A stretch of DNA of 64,000 nucleotides from Porogramme epimiltina (Eukaryota; Basidiomycota; Agaricomycetes; Polyporales; Polyporaceae). The DNA is taken from the NCBI GenBank assembly GCA_900155495.1, contig FTLJ01000124.1, positions 1 through 64,000 on the forward strand. The letters are read 5' to 3'. Positions 44,212-54,580 of the stretch are shown here, in pieces (within the stretch, counting starts at the first letter, position 1; the number at the start of each line of letters is the position of its first letter). Below the pieces are notes generated by a model. It made no database searches and was not told the origin of the DNA. It saw only the letters and a program-made list of their open reading frames with translations. Made by a program: the position numbers and the translations under genes.

Positions 44212-45200
44212 CTACGAGGGGCTTGTCTCTTTTATCGCGTGGCCAACCTCATCCTTGGTGTGCTCCCAGAGTCGCTGCCGTTTGTCCTTGTCTTCACACA
44301 GCGGCGACTTCCCAAGATCTTCCCCTCGGCTTCCTCGCCTGGCTACACCATCCCTGCTCTGGAAGAGCGCATATAGCGTGTACTCTCCGCATTCTTCTGG
44401 GGATGTTGTTATTGGGTAGAGAAGCCCCATGAGAAGCGGACTAGCAATACGCATCGTCCAGTGCGCCTTTTCGAGTAAGTCGGTGCGAACAGCCCCGGGA
44501 TTGGTGTGAATGAACGCGATCCCAGGGTTTTGCTCTGCGAATGACTATGTTCTCCGATCAGCTGATGATGCAATACGGCCTAGCAAACTGAACAGCGCAC
44601 CTGCATCGCCAAGTCTGTGTAAGTTGGTCCCGCGTTCCCCGGGTGCGAAGCGATGTAGTTCTTCCTCAGGCCGAGGTTGTCAATGTCGAACGAGACTCCG
44701 TTCCCCGCGCCCAACACCGACATCGCCTTCGCGTCCTCGCCGGCATCGCGTGCGCGACGCAACAACGGAAGCAGGTCGTACATCCACTTCCAGCGGGCAT
44801 AGTAGTGCACGGCGAGGCGGCGGTCAAGCCCTTCCGTCGTCTCCTCGCGTCCCTTGAGGCTCATGAACCCCGCCGTGATGACGAGCAAGTTCACCTTGGG
44901 CAGGCGGGTAAGGAGCGCCGATGTCGTCGTGTGCACGTTCGCCATAAGCGACATGTCGCACGCCACGAACTCGTGCGCTGCGCCGGGCACGCTGGGTGCG
45001 GGAAAGCTGGAGAGCACAGCGCCCGCGGTGGCCTCGTTGCGCCCGACGATGATGATGTGCGCATTGCCTTTGGTGTAGCGCGCGAAGGCTTGCGCGGCGG
45101 CCTTGCCTATGCCAGCGGTCGCGCCGACGAAGATAGCGACGGGAAGGTAGGAGGGGGAAAACGCTGCATTGGCAGCACGAACGAGGGCAAGCGAGGGCAT
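44212..45200 (-). CDS. Short-chain dehydrogenase/reductase-like oxidoreductase
   Basis: Two main exons. The first ends at MQ near 44601, and an intron (GTGCGC...CATAG) joins it to SFAEQNPGIAFIHTNPGAVRTDLLEKA. I start at the ATG at 45200 (MPSLALVRAANAAFSPSYLPVAIFVG), the usual beginning in basidiomycete relatives; an in-frame ATG at 45236 would add 12 residues. The Rossmann nucleotide site is VGATAGIGKA, followed by VGRNEATAGAVL, CDMSLM and LVITAGFMSLKG. The normal catalytic Tyr-x3-Lys is not seen: the place where it would fall reads YTDLAMQSFA, with no Lys at +4. That variant is common in this fungal subgroup, so chemistry and substrate are uncertain. About 300 residues, cytosolic. An out-of-SDR function is possible. 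Confidence 0.82.
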
Positions 45201-45236
45201 ATCTAGATGAGTGAGTTCGGGCGCGGCTTCGTGCAT

Positions 45237-45632
45237 ATATGCGTCCTCACAACGTGCCGATTTTACGGAGGCCTCGTCATACAGCAGTCAACTTGCCGCA
45301 GCCGGCTGGCGCTTCCATGACGCGGCCTCACGGCCGGTCATAGACGGCTAGTAGAAACTCTGCTTCGGTGTCCGAATTACAGTCCAGCAGAAGCTGGACG
45401 ATTATGTCCATCATATTCGAGTACTCGATTACATCGCCATCTTTTGTCTGTTTCAAGTTAGGACGCCTCTAAAAGAACCCAGTGGCACGCTCATTTCCCC
45501 TCGAGACCTGATGTAACACCGAACTTGAGTTAGATTAGAGCCCAAGGAGAGGTGCCTGGAACGGAACTTACGTTAACTCCCCCCGAGACCCGACTATATG
45601 CCACTTAGCACCGAGCAACGTAGGGGGTTTGT
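45237..45632. other. Intergenic region upstream of the SDR gene
   Basis: About 400 bp; ATATATG sits just upstream of the SDR start. It is the 5' flank of one gene and the 3' flank of the next. Nothing else is seen. Confidence 0.4.
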
Positions 45633-46868
45633 TCAACCTCGAACATTGCCGGAAGGGTACGCCCGAGAGCAAGAGGCCACAGATCCATATTCCAGAGAGG
45701 GAAGGCGGAACTTTGAGGGCCGGCGTTGAACATGGCAAAGGGGATGCACAGTAGATGTCCAGTCGCCAGTCATTTGATTTGGAGGTCTAGCACAAGAGAC
45801 TGTACTGGGGAGCATGTCGGAAGCAGAGAAGACACTTGACGCCATAGGCTTGCCCAAGACAGCCGGAGATACTGTTGAAACTGGCAAGCTATGAGGAACC
45901 GTGTCGATACCGTCCGACTGAGGCGTCTTCGTGTCTCCATCCAAGCCATCGTGTGAAGATAGAGTGGCAAGTAGCTGTCGTGCCCGGTCGAGCAGGGGCA
46001 ACAAGGCCGGCGGCGGAGTGCGGTTTGCGGAGGAATTGTGATTGATGAACTGTTGCTCCGGCCCAGAATCGAGGGCAGGTTTTGTTTTCTTGAAGCGACG
46101 AGTAGTTGTCAAGAGTGGGGAGCACCCTGACTCGAGAGATAACTTGCGCTTGACGGTGGGACGCACATCCTGAACAGCATGATCAGTAACACGTAGAACA
46201 AATCGTCACCCAGTATGTATCCACGTACTTCGATAACATCCCCCGTTCCTTGAGCATCGAGAGCTTGTCTTGAAGACGCGACAACCTTGTTGAACATTCT
46301 AGCTTGTACCGCATTGGAATTGTCGCCCTCGGTGTGTTGAATGGCCGATTGATTCCAGGAGACACCGTACGCAGGAGTAGAATCTTGTGGTAGCATTGTT
46401 GAGTCAGAAACAGGACTGCGAAGAGCACTACCAGCCGGTCGGTCAGCAGAACCAGATAGACGGACAATGGCAAGCTCCGGAGATGGAAACTCGGGGCGAT
46501 GGGAAATAGTGTCTAGCTGAACCGGAAGCCCAGTATCCAGAGTTTCAGCTTTGAGAGGGAGACTAGCAGTCCAAACGAACGCAGAATTGGCCTTGTCCTT
46601 GATGTCACCGGAGACACTCAATAAGTATCGCATAGGAGCGTTTAAGACGAAGTAAACTCACCAGTGCCTCCGCACTGTGCACATCCCCAATACGGCCCTC
46701 CAGGGTATTGATCCACATCTCCAACACCAATATATGCTCCCTCTGAGTTGAAATTTGTGTGACTAGGGCGGATACCTGGGTCTGAAGTCCGGAGATTTGA
46801 GCAGCTTGGTCCCTAGAGAGCTTTTCGAAAAACTGCCGCCTGAGAGCTTGCACGCGTGCTTCGTCCAT
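45633..46868 (-). CDS. Hypothetical protein with N-terminal coiled coil
   Basis: Start ATG at 46868 and three exons joined in frame: MDEARVQALRRQFFEKLSRDQ to HSAEAL, then DKANSAFVWTASLPL to GDVIE, then DVRPTVKRKLSLESG to the stop at 45633. About 370 residues. The first 65 residues are heptad-rich (AAQISGLQTQVSALVTQISTQ, LEMWINTLEGRI) and should form a coiled coil. The rest is Ser/Pro/Thr-rich and likely disordered, with a basic patch (VKRKLSLES, TRRFKKTKP) that could be a nuclear import signal. I recognise no domain family. Gene order next to the DUF6697-like gene gives no functional hint. Confidence 0.6.
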
Positions 46869-47397
46869 TGGGAGTCAATGTTGAGAGGGGTTGAGCGAGA
46901 AGAAACTCTCAGAGAACTAGAGCAAGTGCGGAGAAGGATGGTGAATGATAGAGAGCCGGGTTGCATGCGCCCGTCACAAAACCCCGCGTCGTCTGAGCTC
47001 TAGCCCGGGTAGACGCTGAGCAGCAGGTCAACGTGGGCCGGGACGAGCCGATGTAATGACGTCATCCGATTTGGAGGGAAAACGACATGGTGTGGGTAGA
47101 CATACAGTAACGTTAACATTAGCAGCAGCATATATAGAACGTAAATGTATGATTATTGTGCAATGGTGAGCTAGGAGCAGTGTTAAGCGGTGATAAAATA
47201 GGAATAGTGTTGGAGAGTAATGAACTAGGAATAGTAGCAAGGGAGCACGATGACTTGTATGCTAATGCATTAGCATCGAGGAATGTAGAGTCCACCTGAT
47301 ATCTTCGGTCAGCGGGAAGGCTCGTAGGTAAGCATGGGTATAGATGCCACGTTCTAACTGGAAATGGTCGGACTCTTCGTCTCCTTTGTACGCGGTC
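46869..47397. other. Intergenic region between coiled-coil gene and DUF6697-like gene
   Basis: About 530 bp holding the promoter of the coiled-coil gene and the 3' flank of the upstream one. It is AT-rich near 47100-47250. No protein-like frame. Confidence 0.4.
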
Positions 47398-50300
47398 TTA
47401 CCGTCTTGGCGCGCACGCAGATAGCTTGTCAGCGATGTTGCGAACAAGGTCCACGTCAAATCCAACACACTTCATGCTCCAGAGGAACATTTGCTATAAA
47501 GAGAATACCGAAGTGAGATGGCAGGCAAACAGTCGATGCACATTCGTGAACCAACCTCATCACCATCCTCGTATGCCTTGATCACCTCATGAATTTCTAG
47601 ATTCTTGTAAGTGTTCTGCCTGTTATTGATAGCGAGGGTCTGCTCTATGGCCATGGGGGTTCGGCCCAACTCCCTGCGCATCACGATGCGGACCCTAACG
47701 TCACGATGCTTCTTGATGATATCCGCGGCCCATTTCTTTTTCACCTTGACGAGGGAATCAGTGTCTCGACACGGAATCGACGATAATTCCGTGCACTCAC
47801 CGACTCGTCGCACGCCTTGTACTCGGCAATAGATACCGGCGTAGTGCTCGCCAGCTCGTACTCGCCGACATACCGGAACCGTGCCTCCCGCAATCCCACG
47901 AACACCCGAAGCCGCCCCGCCTTCCACACCGGCTCCTTGTTCACGCGGCACAGGAAGCCCGGAAAGCCCGGCTCCGTAGGAAGATGCGGGTCCGTCGCGC
48001 ACGTCGGAAAGATGAATGCACCCGCGCCGACCGTCGACTCGGAGTAGATCCCCCGTGATTGCCCGCCAAATTGGACGCTCATAAAATGGCGGTCGACGGT
48101 GAGGTCGCGCAGCGTCGGGTCGAGCACGACATTGTACGGCTGGCAATCACCGAGCCGCGCGTACGCCGCTGCATCCTCCATGACGGGTAGCCCGAGCTTG
48201 ACCCTCACACCGGAGACAGTCACGAGGTTCTTGCGCTCGCGCTGTGATGAAGTCATTAGCAAGGAGTCTGCATACATGCTCTAACGCAATCGCACCTTGA
48301 CTTTGACTGAAGGGCCCGTGACTGGAGTTGAAGAACCTGAGGCTGAAGTTGAAGTTGACGGATCTGCGACAGGAGCCGTAGGACTTGCACCCTGAGCCGA
48401 AGGGCTCGCATCTTGAGTGGAAGGACCAGCGACTGGAGTGGAAGTACTTGCGCCCAGAGATGAGGGGCCCGTGGCTGGAGCTGAAGGACCCGCGACTTGA
48501 GTCGAAGAACCTGCGGCTTGAGTCAAAGGGTCTGTTACTCGAGTCGAGGGATCTGCGGCTTGAGTCGGAGAACCCGCGGCTTGAGTCGACAGAACTGCGC
48601 CTTGAGTTGAAGGGTCTACGGCCGAAGCCGATGGGCCTACGATGGGGGTCGATGAACTGACGGCAGGAGTCGACGGATTGACAGCTGGAGTCGAAGCATC
48701 AGCGGCTTGTGTCGAAGAACCCGCGTCTTGAGTCGGAGGAGCTGAGCCTTGAGTTGAAGGACCTACGGCTGAAGCCGATGGACCTACGACGGGAGTCGAT
48801 GGATCCGCGGCGGGAGTCGACAGACTGACAGCTGATGTCGAAGCGTCCGCGGCTTGAGTCGAAGTATCTGCGACGGGAGCGGAAGGCTTCGCGCCCTGGC
48901 TCGAGGAATCTGCGGATGGAGTTGAAGGACCCGCGCCTTGAGTCGGAGGGCCCGGCTGAGGGGTTGATTTTGGCTGGGACTCCGGCATAGACAAAGGGGG
49001 CGAGGATTGTCGCAGTGCCTGGAAGATGGCCTCCACCAGAATCGGATCCGCTTCAGTGCCAAGGAAGGGCACGACGGGAGGTTTTGAAGGTGAAGCCGAA
49101 GACGCCCGGTTCTTGAGAAGGATGAAGTTGGCAGGTGAAGACGGCGAGTGCTTCACTTCTTTCTTGATGACCAGACGAATGGGGGAGGCCTTGGGGTTCG
49201 CCGAACGAGCACCGCGAGGTGTACGACGAGGTCCTGGGGTGCCCGAAGCTCCTGCTGTAGATTGGCGTGCGCGCGAGGTCGTCTTTTTGGTTGTGGGAGA
49301 GGAGCTTGACTTGACGGGTGGAGGGGGAGGCTCGCGCGGAGGAGTGGAGACATACCGCTCGCGCACCTCACCGGTGTAGGACAGCTCACGCGAGTGCCGA
49401 CGGACGTGATACACAACCTCCTCCATTCCTTGCCCTCCTGCCGCCAGGCCATCCTGCACCGAAGTTCCGTCTGCCTGCGAGCCAGAGACTGGTGGATTTG
49501 GCGGTTGAGTGGGGGCGTTCCCTGCCCCAACATCTGAAGAGCGTTCTGCTACAGCGGCGTTGGGTCCGGTGGGCGGGTCCACGACCATTGGACTAGGTTC
49601 CCTGGTGGAAGGCGGCGGGGTCAATTCTGACTCTTGAGATGCGCGCTCCCATGCATCGCCCTGCCCTTCGTCCTCCTCCTTAACGTCACCGTCATCTTCT
49701 TCATCTTCTTCCATAGCATCTCCGTCCTCTTCATCTTCCTCGACTATTGTTTCTTCTCGTACGACCTCTCGCTCCTTACCCTTTCTTGACGGAGCCGAGA
49801 TGGATATCTCCGAAACCGGGGTATATCGCTGGCGCGTCCGCGGAGACAACTTGGGAACGACGACTTCTGGCACGGTCCGCCGCCGCTTCGACGGTCCGCG
49901 GGATGGGCGTAGCACAGGCACAGCAGGCCTAGAGCGAGAATCTTCTTCATCCGAAGACTCCAACTCGTCCACTTCTGAAGAGGAAGCCGGGGCGGCGCGC
50001 TTTCGGGGAATAGCCTTCTATTTGATGCACATGACGAAAGGATGCTTGAGATTGTGCTTCGTGAAAGGGAAATGGGTCATTGTGCCGCTTACCTGCGTCC
50101 GCGCCCGCCTAATGCCCCCCCTTGTTCGGTTCGCAACTGCAGCCAACGTCTCCTCATCGCTGCTCGCCTCCGTCGAGCCTTGTTGAGGTAGCTGTCGAGG
50201 TAGGACAGCGCCAGAGGGTGTCCCAGCATTGGAAACGGGGGGCGTCCTGAGTCCAATTCCTCGAGGTATAGAGGCTTTTACAGGTGGGGTGGTTTTCTAG

Positions 50301-50574
50301 AAGCATACGTTGCGGCATTAGCAAAAGCAGGCTCCACAGGGTAACGCACAAAACCACATACCTCGATTTTGGGTGTTTTCGAGGGACCAGCCTGCGCCGG
50401 GCGCTCACCAGTGGCGCATTTGCAGGTGTCGAGGCGTCGCTGGAGCAGTCTGATCTGCCCCTTCAGTCGGAGTATTTCTTGCGCCTGCTTTTCGGAGCAG
50501 TTTTCGTAATGTTGGTACCATGACCGGACGAGTTCTAGGTCGTTGCTGAGGGCAGGGTCGGCGTCGGCGTCCAT
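47398..50574 (-). CDS. DUF6697-like protein with coiled coil, acidic region and Ser/Thr/Pro heptad repeats
   Basis: I join six exons into one gene. Exon 1 from the ATG at 50574 gives a coiled coil (MDADADPALSNDLELV..EILRLKGQIRLLQRRLDTC). The second exon ends RARTQ, and the third starts KAIPRKRAAP and carries a basic region, an EEDEEDGDAMEED acid run, a basic TPGPRRTPRGARS region and about 28 heptads. A 57 bp intron (GTGCGATTG...TCACAG) then skips a stop at 48281 and enters RERKNLVTVSGVRVKLGL. The C-terminal part has RHFMSVQFGGQSRG, PGFPGFLCR, RVFVGLREARFRYVGEYEL, WAADIIKK and MFLWSMKCVGFDVDLV, ending at 47398. It resembles DUF6697, a basidiomycete domain of unknown function. If the intron near 48281 is not used, these are two genes. 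Confidence 0.6.
48340..48940 (-). repeat. 21 bp minisatellite coding for about 28 Ser/Thr/Pro heptads
   Basis: Degenerate 7-residue units such as AADPSTP, VVGPSAS, AVGPSTQ, GAGSSTQ and VAGPSAP. The pattern is small-Ala/Val-(D/G)-P-S-T-(P/Q). Unit length hardly varies although the bases do, so frame is preserved. Confidence 0.85.
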
Positions 50575-50963
50575 GCTTATGGGTGGTAAGAAGATCAAAA
50601 AGCGTGGGAACTTCAGATCCGAACGCCCCGAGAAAAGCAGATCCCGGCAGTAGCCGCCCCGTTTCCGCATGCTCGAACAATGCATGTACGATCATACCAT
50701 GAGTGTTTGCATTCGGAGGCTGAGCAGGAGCAGCAAGTTCGGGAGCAAGTTGCGAGTAAAGTTCTTTCACCGAGAGCGTCGCGTCCCACCATTACCACAG
50801 GAGCGAGTCTGGCTCAGACCCAGGGATAGGCTTCTCAGTAATCTGCAAAAACGCACTGTAAGATACTCGATCCAAACGAGTTAATGTACTTCTACCCTCA
50901 AGAGAGTCAAATATAAGAACTAATGTAGAGCACCTCTACTTCCGACCCATTACGAGTCGTACC
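50575..50963. other. Intergenic region between DUF6697-like gene and PAQR gene
   Basis: About 390 bp with the promoter of the DUF6697-like gene and the 3' flank of the PAQR gene. Nothing recognised. Confidence 0.4.
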
Positions 50964-52876
50964 CTAAGCCAGGCACGTCTGTCCAATCCCCTCCTTCATC
51001 ACCTCCATCCCCTGCTTGTGCAAGCTAATCGCGAGCACGATGCACACGTGCCAAATCGCATGCGACCCGCCGCCGAGCCAATCGAGCCAACGCAGGGACG
51101 GCCAGCGCGTGGCGAGGATGCACTCGGGAAAGTGCGTCGCGTAGAACACGAGACCGATGATGTACGACGCCAACGAGGGCGCGATAGGTGCGATGTACGC
51201 AAGCATTGCGCGGATGGAGTGTAGCCGCCAGAGCTCCATGAGCGGGGCAAGACTGCTGAACGCGAGCGAGAGGAAGAACGCTATGCGCCACATCTTGGCG
51301 CAGGACGTCAGTCGCATAGGTCTGTGCGGGTCACGGCTATCACATACCTTGTACTCGCGTTGGTTGAACCATTGAGTGAAGGGTAAGATGGTTCCCGAGA
51401 CGCCTATGGCAAAGCATAGCAACAAAAACCCGTTACGAGTGGACTGCTGGCACTCGAAACCGTAGTACACTACGGTTCCAACGCTCGCGCTGATGAGCCT
51501 AGGGGCATGGAGATATTGAGCTACCAGGAAGGCGCAAGAAGTTGAGTGTGGAGCTTACCAGCCAATTCCAACGTAGTCCACACGAGCACACAGTTCCATG
51601 CCTTTAGGGTGAGCGCATCCCGCCATGGTGTGCCAAAGTGCGCTAGTGAAGAGACAAAGCAATGCAAAAACGCCAAACGTGACTTGTGCAGGTTCGTGAG
51701 GGCCGGACGTGTGCGTGTCGTAAGATGGAGAGAAACGGAACCATGCAAAGGACCAGAGCAAGAAGGGTATCAAATGCGTGTGGATATTCACTGCGTAGCG
51801 AGTCAGAGAGCAAAGTAGATGCGCAGATAAACGAGCGACGCACGAGTTTCATTGTGCAGAGCAAAGAGGGAGAGAATCAAACGTGGCCATTCGTGTAACG
51901 GGATGAACCTGGAAAGGTAGCTTAGCGAAAGTAGCATAAGAGGGACGCACGTTGCTCACCGATAGCCTCCTTTCACGAAATGGTTGTTGCGCCACTGTTC
52001 TGGAAGGTCGACGTACTGTATCAGACGAGACCCGTTGAGGGATCGCTTCATCGCCCGCGCTATCTCAAGCGCGGCCTTCTCAAGCGTCTCCTCACCACTC
52101 CGAATGTCGGAGGAGATATCGGCCACAAAATGGGACGAGAGGATCTTGTCGAGCAGAGTGGAGAGGGTTGTGCTTGGCGCGAAGGAGGATAGATACATGG
52201 TTGGGGCTATGTCCATGGACGAGAGGTGTGCTTGTAATGACTGGAGGCGCGTCGACAATGTTGGCACGTAGTCGAGCGGTCTACGGAAATCTATGTCGGA
52301 TATGCAGGAGCGGACGTCGTCTAGTCGTGAGCGAACATCGGAGAGGTTGAAGTCGGGGAGGTGAGAGCGGACGACGTCTGGAACGTCAGGGAGATGCGAG
52401 CGCATGTCCACGAGGAGGGGGCCATCCGGGATGTGCACGTTGACGATCTCTTCGACAGAAGGGACGCCATCAATGTTGAAGAGGTCGGGGAGATGGGAAC
52501 AAACGTCCTCGCGGATTGAGCGGAGCATCTCCAGCCCGTCCTTCGCCCATGCCCGGGCATCGTCAATGGTCGTCTCTCCCTTTGCCACGAGAGACTCTGC
52601 GGAGATGGGGGACTCGAGGAGAGCGAGGCGGTTCTCGAGATCGGCGAGATATGAAAGGACATGGAGTCGGAGTGAGGCGAGGGCGGGAGCAAGGGAAGTG
52701 AGGGAAAGATCGAGGGCTTCGACTGAATGCGGCAGCTGGTGGCATGGCTGAGGGAAACGGCCACCAGTGATGGTAGACTGCCTGCGTCTTGAGGTCGCTG
52801 GGGGGCGGAGGAGGGCATCAGAGCGGTGCTCCTCAACCGCTGTTGTCGTCGATGTAATGGCCGCAGTCGTTGCCAT
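50964..52876 (-). CDS. PAQR/ADIPOR-type seven-transmembrane protein with long N-terminal extension (Izh-like)
   Basis: Start ATG at 52876 (MATTAAITSTTTAVEEH). The first exon of about 306 codons is soluble and amphipathic (LDLSLTSLAPALASLRLHVLSYLADLENRLALL), without a signal peptide. Introns then lead into the membrane part: PEQWRNNHFVKGGYRFIPLHEWPR, LHNETLNIHTHLIPFLLWS, SALWHTMAGCAHPKGMELCARVDYVGIGW, and at the end GGGSHAIWHVCIVLAISLHKQ. The His of ALWHT and the two His of SHAIWHV are the zinc-binding set known in this family. Homologues are adiponectin receptors and yeast Izh proteins, which act on lipid signalling and zinc homeostasis, with probable ceramidase-like chemistry. The long N-terminus recalls Izh3. 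About 540 residues. Confidence 0.88.
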
Positions 52877-53416
52877 CGTCTTGTCCGGAACTGGGGAGGA
52901 GGGAAGCAGAGATCAAGGGGAAAGCATGGACAGGATAAGTGAAGCAAATGGCACTAGTGCCAGGAGGGGCGGGTGGCAGACGTGATGAACGAGGCTCAAG
53001 AACCCGAACCGCGAGAGGCTGAACGCCGAGCCCCACGCCCAAAGTGGACCAGGCAGCTGGAAATAATAAGCTCGGCGCGGGACAGCCGGCACCTATCCGG
53101 GTCCGTTATGTCAGCACCGCATGTGATCGCGTCAAGGTCGCTCTTCCCAGAGTCTGAGCGCGCCACCTCTTTGTCTTTCGGGTTTCAACCTCTCGGTTTA
53201 GAAGCATTACTTTACTAATCCTAGTAAGTCTCTACGCACGCTCCCACACTTGGTACGTTATCGGCTGGTCGCCGACAGGATGATTGAACGCAAGACTAAC
53301 GTACCTCGGCTGCCACAGGACACGTAGCCCTTAGAACGGATAAGTCTCCTAACAATTAACGGCGCCGGTCAAGACGACGAGTCAACTGCCTATTGGACCT
53401 CTCCCTCGTACATCTA
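52877..53416. other. Divergent intergenic region between PAQR and peptidyl-tRNA hydrolase genes
   Basis: 540 bp between divergent starts; both promoters must be here. No clear TATA box or gene is seen. Confidence 0.4.
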
Positions 53417-54091
53417 ATGTCCCAACACTTCCTTGTCGCTGGACTGGGGAACATAACCCACCCAATGACGAGACATAGGTAATATGTATCGTCATTACTT
53501 CCACATAGGATTCTCCAAAACTTACCTATTTTCCAACCAGCATCGGCCACCATGCTATCGAACTCTTAGCAGCTCGACTAGGAGTACACCTAGGCTCCGA
53601 CCGCTCAGGTCATTCCGTAACAACAAGCACGGCAGTTGGACCCGACACTGTCACCCTCACCCTTTTCAAACCAAGTGAGCGCCCATCATTTTCCTCTGTT
53701 CGCGAGCTGACCTTGACGTCACTTCTCAGGAGCGCTGATGAATATCTCTGGTCGGCCAATTGCTCAGATGTTACAAAAAACAGCTGTTGACCCTACCCGT
53801 CTGATTGTTATCCACGACTCGCTCGATCACAAGCCATGCACGCTCTATCCGAAGTTCGGCGGCTCGGCTAACGGGCACAACGGCGTGCGGAGCACCATCG
53901 CAGCATTGGGGAACAACTCTGAGTTCCATCGCCTTCGCCTTGGTATTGGTCGCAGTGTTGACATAACCGACTACGTCCTCGGCCCCTTGTCCCCCCAGGA
54001 ACGGGAGTTCTGGAGCACAAATGGCCCAGGTTCCGAACTTGTTTGGAAGGGGTTGCTCAAGGTCATAGAGAAGAGCATGTCGACGCGATAA
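53417..54091 (+). CDS. PTH1: Peptidyl-tRNA hydrolase (bacterial-type Pth family)
   Basis: Three exons: 53417-53478, 53541-53674 and 53730-54091, giving exactly 185 residues. It frees tRNA from prematurely released peptidyl-tRNA, probably in mitochondria. Motifs fit the family: FLVAGLGNITHPMTRHSIGHHAIELLA holds the catalytic His after TR, KPRALMNISGRPI corresponds to the KPxTYMNxSG block, IHDSLDH carries the catalytic Asp (HDELDL in bacteria), and SANGHNGVRSTIAALG matches the GxxGHNGLxS loop. The short start (MSQH) leaves no visible import signal. An upstream in-frame extension was not found, so the exact targeting is open. Length is close to the usual 190-200 residues. Confidence 0.92.
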
Positions 54092-54580
54092 GGACGGGGT
54101 CAGCATAACAATGCCAGTGCGTTTATAGCGGCTCTGGAGTGCATGCGGCCCGGTTTCTGATTATATGGCACCACCCTGCATAGGCCATCATGAGACCTTG
54201 TTATTATGAGCGATATCAATGCCTTATCCGCGCGCCCTTCGATTCCGAGGCCTTCTGATGGTTCCGTCCCGCCCGAGCCATGACGGTATAGAAGCCGTCG
54301 CTGTCCGATGGGCTCTCCGTCGCGCTTCTGCCGTCGGTCACTCTGCCTTCTACGGCGGGCGATGTACGTGACCCGCCCGACAAACACTCCACAACAGGGC
54401 GAAGTCATAGGTCACGCGTGCACATATGCCGAGTTTCTCGCTGACCGTGCATGTGCTGCACGAGCCTTCGCGAGGTCGCGTATCGACCGACAACGGGCTC
54501 GTCCCCCCACCGGCGGGGGTACTTAAGATGCACGGAGAAGTATCGGCTCTTGCGAGGCTCGCCCGCTAGCTCTCAGCACT
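54092..54580. other. Intergenic region before the GH92 gene
   Basis: About 490 bp holding the 3' UTR of PTH1 and the promoter of the GH92 gene. No convincing TATA box; no gene. Confidence 0.4.
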
